Below are positions 12,499-35,511 of a DNA stretch of 64,000 nucleotides, one piece after another. Numbering within the stretch: position 1 is the stretch's first letter; every line of letters starts with the position of its first letter. The stretch covers positions 29,913,087 to 29,977,086 of the forward strand of contig OZ029916.1 in NCBI GenBank assembly GCA_964023275.1. The letters are read 5' to 3'. Below the pieces are notes generated by a model that was not told the origin of the DNA, ran no database searches, and saw only the letters and a list, made by a program, of their open reading frames with translations. The stretch comes from Norana najaformis (lineage: Eukaryota > Annelida > Clitellata > Crassiclitellata > Hormogastridae). The translations under genes and the position numbers were made by a program.

Positions 12499-12509
12499 TA
12501 ATTAATGAC

Positions 12510-12905
12510 TGTCGGGGGTCCACACGTGCTTTACAGTAGAGCTTTTATAGCGCAAGGGTATGTTTGCATTGTACAGTAGATAATACACAGTAGTAGATCT
12601 ACAGCTCAATATGATTCGGATCGTTACATACAAAAGGTTTCATCGATGGACATACTTCTTCGCTTGGATACGTGAACTTGCACGTTCCAGATTACATATG
12701 GGGCCTACAAGTTGCCTACAGCACACGAAGAAGGGGACACGATTCGGAGTAGGCCTACAGAATGTTACCAGCATTGGGACCACTGCACGGTGAAATGGTG
12801 TGACGCCCATTCAAACAGGCAGCAGTGGTGATCAAGGATCTCACCCGATTAATTCATCAAATCAACTTGACGGACGTCGAGGCCATACGGTCGCTATAGA
12901 AAAAT
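12510..12905 (+). repeat. Interspersed repeat copy A, inverted relative to 20155-20265
   Basis: The segment with GGTGTGACGCCCATT, CAGCAGTGGTGAT, GGATCTCACCCGATTAATTC and GTCGAGGCCATAC is repeated on the opposite strand at 20155-20265. No ORF or recognisable protein. The two copies lie on either side of the receptor-gene 5' half. The left limit is approximate. Confidence 0.55.
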
Positions 12906-13015
12906 GTCTGCCTATCGATTTTGTTTTGACTGAGAGCCAGAGAATAAGCTGGTAGAAGTGACGTGGCTTTCGTTGAGCGCTGCAGAAATCTCGGAATTAC
13001 GATTTACGATTGTGT
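12905..13015 (+). repeat. LINE 3' end fragment
   Basis: It matches the 3' ends at 9600-9715 and 63640-63755: CTGCCTATCGATTTTGTTTT, AATAAGCTGGT, GTAGAAATCTCG-like sequence, then a TTACGATT tail. Truncated. Confidence 0.6.
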
Positions 13016-13169
13016 TATCTTCAACGCATAAAGAAGAGTGTGATGAAGTGGGACAATCTGGAGATCACTTTGATCGAACAGAAACCGATCGGAGCGGCAG
13101 AAAACCACTTACCACTTCCTGCCCAAAAGTATACTTGGACCAAGCCAATAATAATGCGATGACATTTTG

Positions 13170-13400
13170 GCTTTTTGGTTGAGTGATAGCCTAGTGGTTA
13201 GTGTGCTGGACTGTGAACTTAGAGGTCGGGGGTTCAATTCCCCGCCAGGGTAGAAATTTGTTTCCAGATTTTGGCGCCATATGAGCCCCCTAAAGAACGC
13301 AGCTAAGATGACAGTACACTGACCGTACACTGTCAGTGGGAAGATGAGATGGCGAGGGAGAGGGCTGACCACCCCGATTACATGTCGAGGTAAAGAAAAA
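13170..13400 (+). mobile_element. tRNA-derived SINE
   Basis: A tRNA-like head starts GGTTGAGTGATAGCCTAGTG, with box A-like TAGCCTAGTGG and box B-like GGTTCAATTCC at the spacing of an internal pol III promoter. It is followed by a body ending in an A-rich stretch near 13395. The anticodon arm does not pair as in a functional tRNA, so I call a SINE, not a tRNA gene. Confidence 0.55.
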
Positions 13401-13789
13401 TGAAGTTGCTAATTAACACGTCATTCCCATTGGCTGCCTCTCAGTCTAGCTTAAGGGACTTCTTTTTCCTCTTACGGCTTTTTGCGAACAAACAATCCCA
13501 AACGTTTACATTTATTTTACATTTGCGAGCATTAGTGACAATTCCCCAGCAGTCCACAGTCTGTGCCGGGCTACTTCCGCGTCCATAATGCAGTAGGCCT
13601 ACTTAAGCGGTAAGAGGAAGTACAATTTGAAAAGACTCAACAACTCTCGGTGGGATTGACAATAGACCAACTTCTTCTGACCGGAGCCTAGTCCAAAACA
13701 CAGCCAGAGGCCTAATGGGCAGCCTTTAGTGTGACATAAATAGCAGCCTTATCACCAGGCAGACAACAACTTAGATTGAAGCAGAGTTC

Positions 13790-13934
13790 GGTGTCATTAA
13801 ATCGTGAAACCACGCAAACATAGAAGCCGTGATTTCGAAAGTGGCCCAAGATAATGAGACCGAAACTGTTGTTTTATTTGAACGCTTCCAATTAACTAAC
13901 TATTCATACAGCGAGCGATCCGAAGAAGCGCCAG
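13790..13934 (+). other. Possible 5' untranslated exon of the BCMA-like receptor gene
   Basis: A very strong donor (GCGCCAG then GTAAGTTACG) lies at 13934/13935, on the same strand as and upstream of the receptor. Joined to the acceptor at 17069, the frame leading to the first ATG contains an in-frame stop (within CCAATTAACTAAC), which would make the ATG at 17075 the true start. No transcript evidence is available. Confidence 0.35.
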
Positions 13935-14089
13935 GTAAGTTACGTATGGAGGTACTGTACACGAACGCAAGTGTAGGCCTATGTATGTGTGTAGGGTCTA
14001 TAATCTAGCATCAGTTTCATACATTCTCATATTAATATTATTTTGTATCTTTACACGAGGAAAGAATGATCCATCAGTAACAAAAATTA

Positions 14090-14090
<1 letters not shown>

Positions 14091-14161
<71 letters not shown>

Positions 14162-14162
14162 A
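14091..14162 (+). repeat. (TTA)n microsatellite
   Basis: About 24 uninterrupted TTA units. Predicted poly-Leu or poly-Asn frames here are artefacts of the repeat. Confidence 0.95.
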
Positions 14163-14519
14163 GTATAAGTGATAGGTGTACCTCAGGATTACAGAAATTA
14201 GGGACAACATTTTTCTGGAATGGCTGGTCTTCGTAGATGGCACTGGCTTAGACTATTGCAATGCTCTCCTTGCAGGCCTACCGAACATCCGATACAGTCT
14301 GTCCACAGCTGCGGCACCCGAACTGTGACCAACCTGCCAAAGCTATAGTATGTGTACAGGCCTAGGCCTACTATTTGTGAGAAGCTCTGCTTTGGCTCTG
14401 CCGACGATCTATCGATGTTGTCGATCGAGCGGGTTTCGAGCTGTCGACTCGCCCGATTTGTAGGGTATAGGCCCTAGCGTTAATTCGAGAAAAAACACAC
14501 AGTCTTTGATTTTCGTATG

Positions 14520-15045
14520 TATAACTAATGGCAAAAGCTTTGGTCTCCAGTCGCCTTGACTACCGTAACTCGCTTCTTTTTGGTATCACTGTCAAACATG
14601 CAGAAACTGAAAACAGTTTCACGGCTCTGGCTAGAGCTATAACTAATTAGTCGAAATACGAACTTATAGCCCCTGTGCTTAAATGTCTTCATTGGCTTCC
14701 TGTTCAGCAAAGAATTGTTCCAAATTGGGGCTAATATTTTATAAAACACCCTGGTCAGTGCTCATTCCTCGGGCTTATCATTGTTCAACCAGGTCATCTG
14801 ATTGTCTTCCTGTGGTCATACCTAATAAGACTACAGCTGTGTTGTTCTACGTAATCGCTTGTGTCACTTCGCTCTCACCCTAAAGACCCACCTATTCAAA
14901 TTGGTTATCCACCATAAGCTGTATCTCTCCTTTAGTGGACTGAGCTTCTCGATAGTGACCTGATTACGGTTTGGTTTTGGTGCGCCATCGGTTAGTGCCT
15001 TGTGCATTAGACACCGGCTCGATAGAAGTTAATAATTACAATTAC
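14520..15045 (+). mobile_element. Degraded CR1/L2-type LINE 3' end
   Basis: The forward frame contains IAPVLKCLHWLPVQQRIVFK, the hallmark block near the ORF2 C-terminus, then KTHLFKL and a 3' end leading to AATTACAATTAC. Multiple stops. Confidence 0.65.
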
Positions 15046-15204
15046 TTTGGTGCAAGTGACACCGCAGTGAGGACAACGAGGAATTGAGACAATAAAATAG
15101 GTGATAACAAGAAATGAATTAAAACGAAAATTCAAACAAAACGTAGGACAACCCCAAAGATGACTGAAAGAATAGAAAACAGTGAAAGAAAACGGCGATG
15201 CTAA

Positions 15205-15350
15205 AATATACACACATACATATATGTACATACACACATACATATATACATATATACATACATATACACATATAAACAAACATACATACATACATATACA
15301 TACATACATACATACATACATAGGCCTACATACATACATACATACATATC
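15205..15350 (+). repeat. (CATA)n microsatellite array 1
   Basis: Imperfect CATA/TATACA repeats with one embedded TAGGCCTA (15321). Low-complexity Tyr/Val/Cys frames here are not genes. Confidence 0.95.
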
Positions 15351-15759
15351 AAGAGAACAAACGAACAGAAAATACCAAACAGGAAGGAAGAAAGAAATCT
15401 AGAATGAAAACAATGAAAACCACAAAAGATATCTACATCAGCGTAACTCGCTTTAATTGATTGCGACATGCATACATTACTATCACATTAGGTTACCTGG
15501 AATACGTAGGTCAACTCTTCTCAAATCTGCATACATGCATACTTACATGCATGCATACATACATACATACATATACATGTATACTTGAATATGCAGGAAA
15601 TATTGAAAGCTTTCGGTTGGAGTATTGAATTGGAAAGTTGAAGAACTTCCGCGTTCATTTTGATAGCGTTATGACATGCGCGTAAAAACCCAAAATAGTA
15701 CGTCTACTCAACAGTTTATTTATTTACTTACTCAATCTATTCAGACAGACAGACAGACA

Positions 15760-16133
15760 GACGTACATATACATGCATAAGTACATACGTATATATACAT
15801 ACATACATATATATACATACTAACGTAATATGTACATAATACGTACATACATACATACATACATATATACACATATGCACACAAACATATATATATACAT
15901 ACACACATATATACATACATATATATACACATATATACATACATACATACATATACATACATACATAGGGCCTACATGCATACATGCATACAAACATACA
16001 TACATGTATATATACATACACACACATTCATACATACACACATACATACACATATACATAAATACATATATACATACATACATACATACGTATATACATG
16101 CATATTTATATATACATATCCATGCATACATAC
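15760..16133 (+). repeat. (CATA)n microsatellite array 2
   Basis: About 370 bp of imperfect TACA/TATACA repeats, ending exactly where the TGTTACATACG start of a candidate LTR begins. Confidence 0.95.
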
Positions 16134-16881
16134 TGTTACATACGACTTATATATGATAGCACCGAGTAAACTCAGACCCTTAATGGACACACAAGAGCCG
16201 AAATGGACAGTGGACAGTCTTCCAACAAGAAGAAAACCAACAAGAAGTCGACAAAGGTGCCATCAACCAGTCAACAAAAACCCCCTTCGCCTGCATTTGG
16301 TCTCTCTTCCATGTCGTGCTGCAATCAGTTTAAAAAAATACATACATTACCTACGGAAACAAAAATCTTAAAGGAACCGATAAGAAGAAAGAAATGAACT
16401 TATGGAAAATGTCAACAACATTTTCATGTCGAAGACGTCAACGGCCTTAGTTGCCATAAGATGTCGTTAAACCCATGGACAACAACAACCGAGTAAACTG
16501 AGTTATTGTACGTTGTACGTCTTCTGTAAATTTTCGCGGGAAAACCGATCGTAAACAAAGTTGTTGTGTTGAACATTGGCACAGACTGGGTTTTGATTTG
16601 TGGACGTGCCTGCTTGGTCGTGCTTTTGCCAGTCTCTTAACTAGTTGTGTACAGTCTCCCCGCGTTGATGATATGCTTGGTTCTTTGGGGTCGTTTTTGG
16701 TTCTTTTTGAGCCGTTTTTCGTCACCGTCTGTTGGTGTCCGCTGTGCCTTCTATTCGTCGGATGTTCGCTGGTGTCTGTCATCGCTTCAGGTCGGCGTCT
16801 TATTACTAAGCGAGTCCTGTTTCGCTTGTAAAGAGTTTAGCAAATAAAACCGTTTTAATTTAAAGCTGGTATCTTATAACA
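16134..16881 (+). mobile_element. Candidate solo LTR
   Basis: A 748 bp segment starts TGTTA and ends TAACA, the short inverted ends of many LTRs. It contains AATAAA at about 16843, shortly before the 3' end, as expected for R-U5. The flanking 5-mers are CATAC and CATCC (4 of 5 match). It is inserted in a (CATA)n array and holds no retroelement coding sequence. The superfamily cannot be told. Confidence 0.5.
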
Positions 16882-16918
16882 CATCCCTAGACAACCTGCA
16901 ACAATACATAAAGACACA

Positions 16919-16990
16919 CATGCATGCATGCATGCATACATACATACATACATACATGCATGCACACATACATGCATAAATACATACACT
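16919..16990 (+). repeat. (CATA/CATG)n microsatellite
   Basis: A run of CATG and CATA units, just downstream of the candidate LTR and just before the first coding exon of the receptor gene. Confidence 0.9.
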
Positions 16991-17074
16991 CACAAAGCGA
17001 ATAGAAAGCTTGTGCCCAAGTAGGGCCTACGTTCAAATAAATTAATTTGAGGAATATTTTCTCTGCAGGAAGTC

Positions 17075-20000
17075 ATGGGGATCGGTGATTACCAGTCGCC
17101 TTGTACCCCGGATGAGTACTTTGATGGAATCGAAGACACATGCATACCTTGTAAAAGTGTGTGCGTAGAAGAACCGCTTACGTTCTGCAAGAACAACTGC
17201 CCAGGTATACACTTCAGCTGTTTTATTCAGACACAGTCATTTATAATAGGTATACAGATTAAGTATACGCTGGGAGTGGGAGGGTCAGTTTTAGCAGCCT
17301 TATTTAAATCTCGAGTTAGATAATCGGCAAGAATCTTATTGAGTTTTACATTAATCGACACTTAAACACGTATTCATTTCATGTTGTAATGAAGAAGAAA
17401 AATGTAATTAGCCTATAAATTATGCGACTAGCGTGTATTTCTGGCGATATACCGGTGAATAAGTATGCAGACAACTAAAGTCGCAAAATAAACTTCTAGC
17501 ACTGTATTCGCAGAAATCAACAAAAATCAATTTTAAATGTGAGATAAATGAAAGTAGGCAAAGTTTGACTGTGGAGGTCAAGATTTGGTTTATGGCGGTA
17601 TTGGGAGCAGAAATGGAGACAAAAGCTAGTAAAATTTGTAAAGGAAACTAACTCCCCACCGTTACCGCTAGGCCGTGGTTCATGTAGCAATGCCAATGAA
17701 GGAGTTGTTATATATCAGAAATGAAGGACCGAGTCATTAAGACGCGGCCATGTTTAATTAATTACCAGGGTATCAATTTGTTGCTCAATGAAGCATCATT
17801 AGAGCTGGAGCTTTGGAACGGGTATAGCCAGTGTTGAGATGGCAAAGGTTTAAGGGTTTTAGGAGTGATGGGCTAAGATTCAGTTTGATATCACCAGCAA
17901 GAAATATGAGAGAATCAGGATATGTACTGGTATTCCAATGAGTTTTTAAAATCATAAACGAATCTATTTAATGCCAGAAGGTCCGACAGTATACGGTCGT
18001 GCACCGTAATAGAGAAGACGGAACACTATGGCATGTATTTTTCAAGTTTCAAGTATTTTTAAAGTTGAGAATGGCAGAACACTGGTGAATGGCTAACGAG
18101 AGATTCTGAGACGGTGCACAGTCGGCAGGCAAGAATAGTTAGTGAAGTGAGAAGTAGGCCAGCTCCCAGAGAGGTTACCGCATATATAGGATAACGCGTG
18201 GTACTGGCTGGCAGAATTAAGGACGCTTTTGAATTACTGAGTTAGTATAACCCTGATCAGTTTAATCTAATCCGAAAACTTGTAGAGTGCCATTACTGAT
18301 GGTTGTATCTAATAAACTTTCATTCTGCAATCACAATTCGTTATATAGAACAAGTGGAAATCCAATAAGCGTCAGAAACTGGATGGCGATAAGACTACCG
18401 GGCGATAAGCAAGCTGAAAAATTAGATCTTTGTCAAGACTTGAACTAAATAAGGGCACTGACAGCGTTTGCTGGCTTCAATAGACTATACCTTATTCTGA
18501 ATCCGCATAATTCTTAGGCCTATACCTGATAGCCCACGTTGGGCCCGTAACTGGAATTAATTTGAACATAGCACCCATAATGCAAGTCCTACAAAATAAA
18601 TGAAAGTGTATATTTGTCTGAATGACATATAAGGAAAGACAGTTTTCTGTTCAAATGATTACGAGATTGTATTTTAAATGAAACTGTTTCAACAGAATTC
18701 TACAAGAAGTTAACAACTGCAACATTCAGATCCATCCCCAAGATATCTACTCCAGTGGATCATTTGTTTTTAACATCTGCGCCAATTGAGCCTTCTCCGA
18801 ACGATACTCCAAGCTCTCTTTCCTCGACCCAAGTCATCCTTCTGACTGCCCTCGTCGCCCTGATAGCCGCTGCCATCGCGATATTTATTGCAGCCGTTGC
18901 CTTTATTCTGATATACAAGACGAGGAGGAGAGAACAGTACGACGTGAGAAGCCGTGATACAGAGAATCCTCTGCTACCTCGAAAAGAAAGCGATTCTCTC
19001 TGTAAAAGCAATATTTCCAGTACCAGTTCTTCAAACAGAGACAGTCTAAATGCAGAGAATACGAACTCCAGTAAGTTATTTGTTACATTACGTGAACTGT
19101 AGAAGTAGACGTAAAATGTTTTCGCTGTAACCAGGAATTAAGTCAGTCTATAAGCATTTAATAAAACTAATGTACGTACGTACGTATCTATGTGTGTATT
19201 TATGTACGTACGTACGTTCGTATGTATGTATGTATGTATGTGCGCTTGTAAAGCTTAAAGTGCGGGTTCAAACTTCCTCTGAGTCGGTTACTGTATAGGG
19301 AGCAAGGCCTTCACGCACAACTGCGCAGCACCATCGAGTAATGTTTTGTCATTAAGTTAATTAAGTAGGGGGTCTCTTATAACAAGCTGCCGATTTAATC
19401 CTTTCATTTGCATTGGTAGTGAAATTCCGAAATTCTTGTCTTGTTAGTGTGACGAAACTTGCCGGGGTACCGCACCCGCGTCCGACTCAATCGGGTGGCC
19501 GAGGCGTTGGTCTGTCCAAAACCCTACCAGGATGACTCCTACCAGCGCCTAATTACAGCCTGTCCGCGCGATAAGGCTCTTGAGGTCCCCAAGAGACTTG
19601 AGAGCAAGTCGACAGATCGATTAAAAATCGCTTTTATTTTCATCCAACACCTTATCGAACTACTGAACTCGCTTGACTAAAACTCTAATTACACAAGGCA
19701 CGCACGCACATACTACAAAGTGTTCTGCCTCACTCCCTCTCTCTCCTTAGCGTCCTGTCCTTCTCTCTGCTCTTGTCACTATGTTCTATGTGTCTTATAT
19801 AGCCCTGCAATATTGTGGGGGAGAAGCGATACACGCCCGGAGCTCGGCGGAAGGTAGACGATACATGCCCGGAGCTCGGCGGAGGGTAGACGATACATGC
19901 CCGGAGCTCGGCGGAGGGTAGACGATACACGCCCGGGGCTATACCGCCACATTAGGAACGAATAAGCTTGAACTTTCAAGTGGCGAGAAGAGCCTAGGAT

Positions 20001-21114
20001 CATTTGTGAGGTTGGTGGCCACCAACCTCACAAATGATGATAAACGAAGCGAAACCTGTTTTCCTGTTTAAGAAAAAAGTCAATCAGTCAAGAAGCTTCT
20101 GGCTCGACTCAGCTGAATGAATGGCTTTTGTATTAACATAAATGGAAATGGAAATGTACATGTTTTTCTATAGCGAGAGTATGGCCTCGACCCTCCTCAT
20201 TTTTCATTGAATTAATCGGGTGAGATCCTTCACCACCGCTGCCCGTTTAAATGGGCGCCACGCCATTTAGGCCTAAGGTCCCCGTGTACGGACCGTACTA
20301 GCCCGAGATTTAAATCTCTGAAATAAGCCAAAACGTAGACTTTGGATGGCGGGGCTGCTCGACATAAAATCATAGTTTGTATGTGTGCGTGCTTGTGTGT
20401 CTATAGGTATATGTGTGCGTGCGTGCGTTTATGCGTTATTGAATAAGTAAGTAAGCAAACACGCAAGTAAAAATCAGAAGTGTGGTCCTGGGAAATTTTG
20501 GTTGAAGTGCAAACACGGCATCAGCATTCCAACTACTGGACAACTTTTTCCTTACGGATTGCACGGCTCGACAACGAGTTGCTTATTTCACACGACAAAC
20601 ACACGTCCCATGAACCATATCAGCTGCAGATACAGAGCTGTGAGAACACATTCACAATATGTCACCCAGTAAGTAAGTAAATAAGTAGGTAGGTAGTTGT
20701 GTAAGTAAGTGAGTAAGTATAAGTCGATTGGAAGCCATGCTATAGCCCGGGCAGAATCAGCTGGTATTGCTTGTACTGTAGGCCTACGTTTTTATCATTT
20801 TAGAAGCGTCACTGGTTTGCAGTAACGCCGATCCACCGGATGTAGCGCGAGAGGCAAGTGCAGGTGACGATAAAAGAATACCAGGAAATGCGAGCATCAC
20901 AAGCAACAGCAAGAACAGAAGCCATTCGTGGAAAACTTACGACGGTAAAGTCTTCGACGAAGCATCCGAACAATCAACAAAAAGAGCAACTAATGCGGAA
21001 GATCGGCTGAAGCAAAGGGCAACGGTCGACGAGCAATGCGAAAGTTGTCGCTTGGTCAGCAAGAGCGACAATAAAGCCCCAGTTGATGAATCTAAATTAA
21101 AACAAATGGAGTAA
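17075..21114 (+). CDS. BCMA/TACI-like TNF-receptor, type III membrane protein, 271 aa
   Basis: Three coding exons: 17075-17204, 18696-19070 and 20804-21114, with AG/GT borders and both introns in phase 1. The start has a good context (GTCATGG), and no signal peptide precedes the cysteine-rich domain, as in vertebrate BCMA, TACI and BAFF-R. Residues 10-42 hold six cysteines (C10, C23, C26, C30, C38, C42) with EYFDG and CIPC. Spacing matches BCMA except for one residue fewer between the fourth and fifth. The ligand-contact DxL of BCMA corresponds to D17-G18-I19. A Ser/Thr/Pro stalk leads to a membrane span at about residues 89-117, then KTRRR and a Ser-rich tail of about 150 residues. I see no death domain or clear TRAF motif. 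The role as a receptor for a BAFF/APRIL-like ligand is inferred from the domain. Confidence 0.82.
19171..19245 (+). repeat. (ACGT)n / (TATG)n microsatellite
   Basis: Two runs of self-complementary ACGT units separated by TATG-type repeats. It lies in the second intron of the receptor gene. Confidence 0.9.
19442..19951 (-). mobile_element. Candidate solo LTR, minus strand
   Basis: Read on the minus strand it starts TGTGGCGGTATAGC and ends CACACTAACA. It has a TATA box (GGCTATATAAGACAC, about 19793-19807) and AATAAA near 19636 in promoter-then-polyA order, like an LTR. Its 5' part holds a 32 bp tandem repeat. No matching target duplication is visible and no coding region adjoins, so the call rests on internal signals only. 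It lies in the receptor gene's second intron, opposite to the gene. Confidence 0.45.
19828..19940 (+). repeat. 32 bp tandem repeat, three and a half copies
   Basis: Copies at 19828-19859, 19860-19891 and 19892-19923, and a partial copy at 19924-19940. The unit begins GATACAYGCCCGGAGCTCGG. Copies 2 and 3 are identical. It is GC-rich against an AT-rich background. Confidence 0.9.
19999..20038. repeat. Perfect 40 bp palindrome without spacer
   Basis: The left arm ATCATTTGTGAGGTTGGTGG (19999-20018) is followed directly by its exact reverse complement (20019-20038). No loop bases separate the arms. Confidence 0.95.
20155..20265 (-). repeat. Interspersed repeat copy B
   Basis: The reverse-complement partner of the segment at about 12785-12905, sharing GGATCTCACCCGATTAATTC and GTCGAGGCCATAC. 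Unknown family. Confidence 0.55.
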
Positions 21115-21968
21115 TCGGTAATTAAAACAATGAAACAATGGACTCTGTAATACTGTGACATTCGGGATTAAAGGGACAGGTTACAAAAGTAGGGAACTAG
21201 AAGAGTTGTGTTAAGAAAGAACAGGAGTCATGAATGGGTGCAATAAAGGCAGACAAATACAACAGACGCCAGAATAATGGATCGACCAACCGCCTCCAGA
21301 TTTGTGGTTAAGATATCGCGAACCTTCTTCAAACATTAAGCAATTTATCATCGTAATCGTAATTGCACATTTATATAGCACCTCTTCAAGAAAACTAATC
21401 AGAGGTGCTTTCAGCATGATAACACACAGCCACCAGATCAAATAGAACGGTCTTCAATCGCTGGGAAAATAGAGGCAGAGAAAAGGCAAGAAGTTCATAT
21501 CGTAGGTAGAGGTGAGCATGGGCCGAGAAAATATGGCCCGGCCCAGCTCGTGTCGAGCAGGGCCTGGCCCGCATCGTAAAAACTGTGGCTTGACCCGGCA
21601 CGCCCCAAATCCAGCCCGCGTTGCAGTCAATAGTTAATGATTGCATGATAAAATTTGATATTTATATAGCTTCACATGCATTACACCTTTTACAGTTGTT
21701 GTATGCTCACTGTTTGCACTGCGAATTCGGCGACTTTCGTGCTACGTGTACAGTTCAAAGCCGGCTGTTATAAACTGATAATATTTATAACAAAGATATC
21801 AAAGTAGTCATCTGACTGATGTCAATAACTTTCACTTTGATAATTTTTAAGACTTTGAATAAGCCAGTGAACTGACTTTCGGTGCTGCTTGTGTTTGATG
21901 GATTTTTCTACCGTTTTGCAAAGATTTCAAAATTTTGTATCACTCTCACGGTTGTTTCTGCCAGTAAC
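21115..21968. other. Intergenic, no gene seen
   Basis: Spacer after the receptor stop codon. It holds a reversed LINE-like tail near 21345-21410 (CGTAATCGTAATTG, TATATAGC, AGAGGTGC). No coding feature is recognised. Confidence 0.4.
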
Positions 21969-21970
21969 AC

Positions 21971-22056
<86 letters not shown>

Positions 22057-22420
22057 CAATTTATATAGCGCCGTAGCACAGCCGAGGCCGAAGAAAAGGG
22101 CGCTGTACATGGGTTAAAAAAAAATCAACTACAGTCATAAGATATCCTAAGTAAAAAGATGTGTCTTGAGTCGTGACTTGAATGTGTCCAGGGATGGGGC
22201 ATTCGTCACATTCTCAGGAAGACTGTTCCAAGCAGTGGGTCCGGCGACAGTGAAGAAACGTTCGCCAAACTTCGTGGAAGACTGCGGGACATGCAGTTGA
22301 CTCCTCGATGAGGACCGTAGCCTATATGTGTTCTGGTTGTCGGCTGTTCGAATACGGAAGTCGGATATGTAGCCTGGCAGAAGACCATTAAGAGCCTTGT
22401 ATGTAATTAGGCACAATAGA
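21969..22420 (-). mobile_element. LINE 3' end with ORF2 C-terminus and (ATT)n tail
   Basis: The minus frame reads MCLITYKALNGLLPGYISD and then FTVAGPTAWNSLPENV up to FKSRLKTHLFT, a classic LINE ORF2 end with an intact terminal reading frame. It continues into TACAGCGCCC, GGCCTCGGCTGTGCTACGGC and GCTATATAAATTGTC, then the ATT microsatellite. The same 3' end is seen at 55670-55752. Confidence 0.8.
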
Positions 22421-22561
22421 GAAGTATGTTGGCTGAAATAAATGTGGAAAACCTCTAGCCGTTAATACTGTACTCTATTTAACCCTACTGAGCTGAATCA
22501 ACAACTTAGTCGCTTAGAGACGCAATTGTAAAGTGCAGTTGTAAATTACCGTAGGGGAGAG

Positions 22562-22795
22562 TGGTCCAAGATGCCCACGCTAAGGAAGACTGCATATTTC
22601 TTCTGTGTGTATGGCATGAGAAGGACATATCCGAACCCAATACAAAGACTGGACATTCCTTATGCTAACAGAGCAAGGACAATAGTTTATTCAATAAGAT
22701 AATTTTTTAAAATATGAAATGTATATATTTTCAAGCTGGGCATCTTAAGAACCCCATAGTGCAAGAAGCCCATGGGATGGGCATCTTGGAATAAT
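22562..22795. repeat. Short inverted-repeat segment, possible MITE
   Basis: CCAAGATGCCCA at 22566-22577 is matched by its reverse complement TGGGCATCTTGG at 22778-22789. The interior is AT-rich and non-coding. No clear target duplication. Confidence 0.35.
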
Positions 22796-22799
22796 GGAA

Positions 22800-23836
22800 A
22801 TTGATTAACAATGAATGATTAAAATTGATTAAAATGAATGATGAGGAAATTCTGCATCTTTGCTGACTAATGCAGTAAAATTTATATAAACTGGAAGAGC
22901 ATACTACTGATATTAAGCAAACATGAACATGACAAGCAAATAAAAATAAGTGTTAAACTTACGTCGTAAGATGTTATTGCTGATTTTAACTGTCAAGCAT
23001 AACTAACGACAAAAGTCACACTTGAATCCTTTTGATGTCTCCACTGTACCCTTTTTCGAATAGATGCCTCGAAATGGTTTTGTGAGGCACACTGTCTCTG
23101 CTTTTCATTTACTCATTTCTCCTCTTCGTATCTTTTCAACGGCTCGCTGAAGCATTTAAAACCCACACCTTCTACTGGTTGTCTTTCTCTCATAAACTAT
23201 TTCAACAAACTCCTATAAAAATAATCTAATCGCAGAGAAACACACCACATCCACAAACACAACTAGGTCATAGGCTTATAGCCATCAAAAGTAATCAACA
23301 TTTATCACTGCTGCAGCTATAGGTCTATCACTAGAAAATACCATTGTAATGGCTTGGAATTTGTACGGCGCTATAAAACTGTAACTGTTACCACTATTAC
23401 ATGTAAATCATTAACATTTTCCTAGCTGCACCACCAACTACGAATGCCTCTTTAAACGGTGGATGGTGTTTGAAGTTGAAGCGAAAAGAGAGATAAGGGA
23501 AAGAGGAAGAATTTACGTAATTACTTGCTTGCTTGTGAATAATCTTATGCCCTGCGCTTAGCTTTACAATAACGCTTTAGAAATTTTTGAGATTACGATT
23601 ACGATGAATATTGCGAATTACATACATGGCTAGATGGCGCTAAATATTACTTTCTGTATAGTGACGTCTCCATATGTGTATGTATGATATATAGCCTGTG
23701 TTTGAATGCAAGCGACATCTAGCGTCATTTCGTCGAAGAAATATGTCGAATGGTCGTTTCTTGTTCTTATTCTATACTTTTTGTTTTTCTGTGAAATCTG
23801 TATTTTATATCTGCCTGCGTATTTCAGTTAGATTGA
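22800..23836. other. Intergenic and 5' region of the ZNF839-like gene
   Basis: No protein recognised. A TTACGATTACGA LINE tail lies near 23590. A candidate acceptor (ATTTCAG at 23820-23826) just before the ZNF839-like start codon suggests an untranslated first exon upstream. Confidence 0.4.

Positions 23837-35511
<11,675 letters not shown>

Noticed and set aside
13175..13256. Functional tRNA gene
   Set aside because: Box A and box B are present but the anticodon arm does not fold properly and the sequence runs on into a SINE-like body.
13981..14243. Poly-Leu (plus) and poly-Asn (minus) frames
   Set aside because: Produced by the (TTA)n microsatellite at 14091-14162.
15007..16190. Several frames of about 60-130 codons rich in Tyr, Val, Cys, His and Thr on both strands
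   Set aside because: They are translations of (CATA)n microsatellites; open frames in such repeats are expected by chance.
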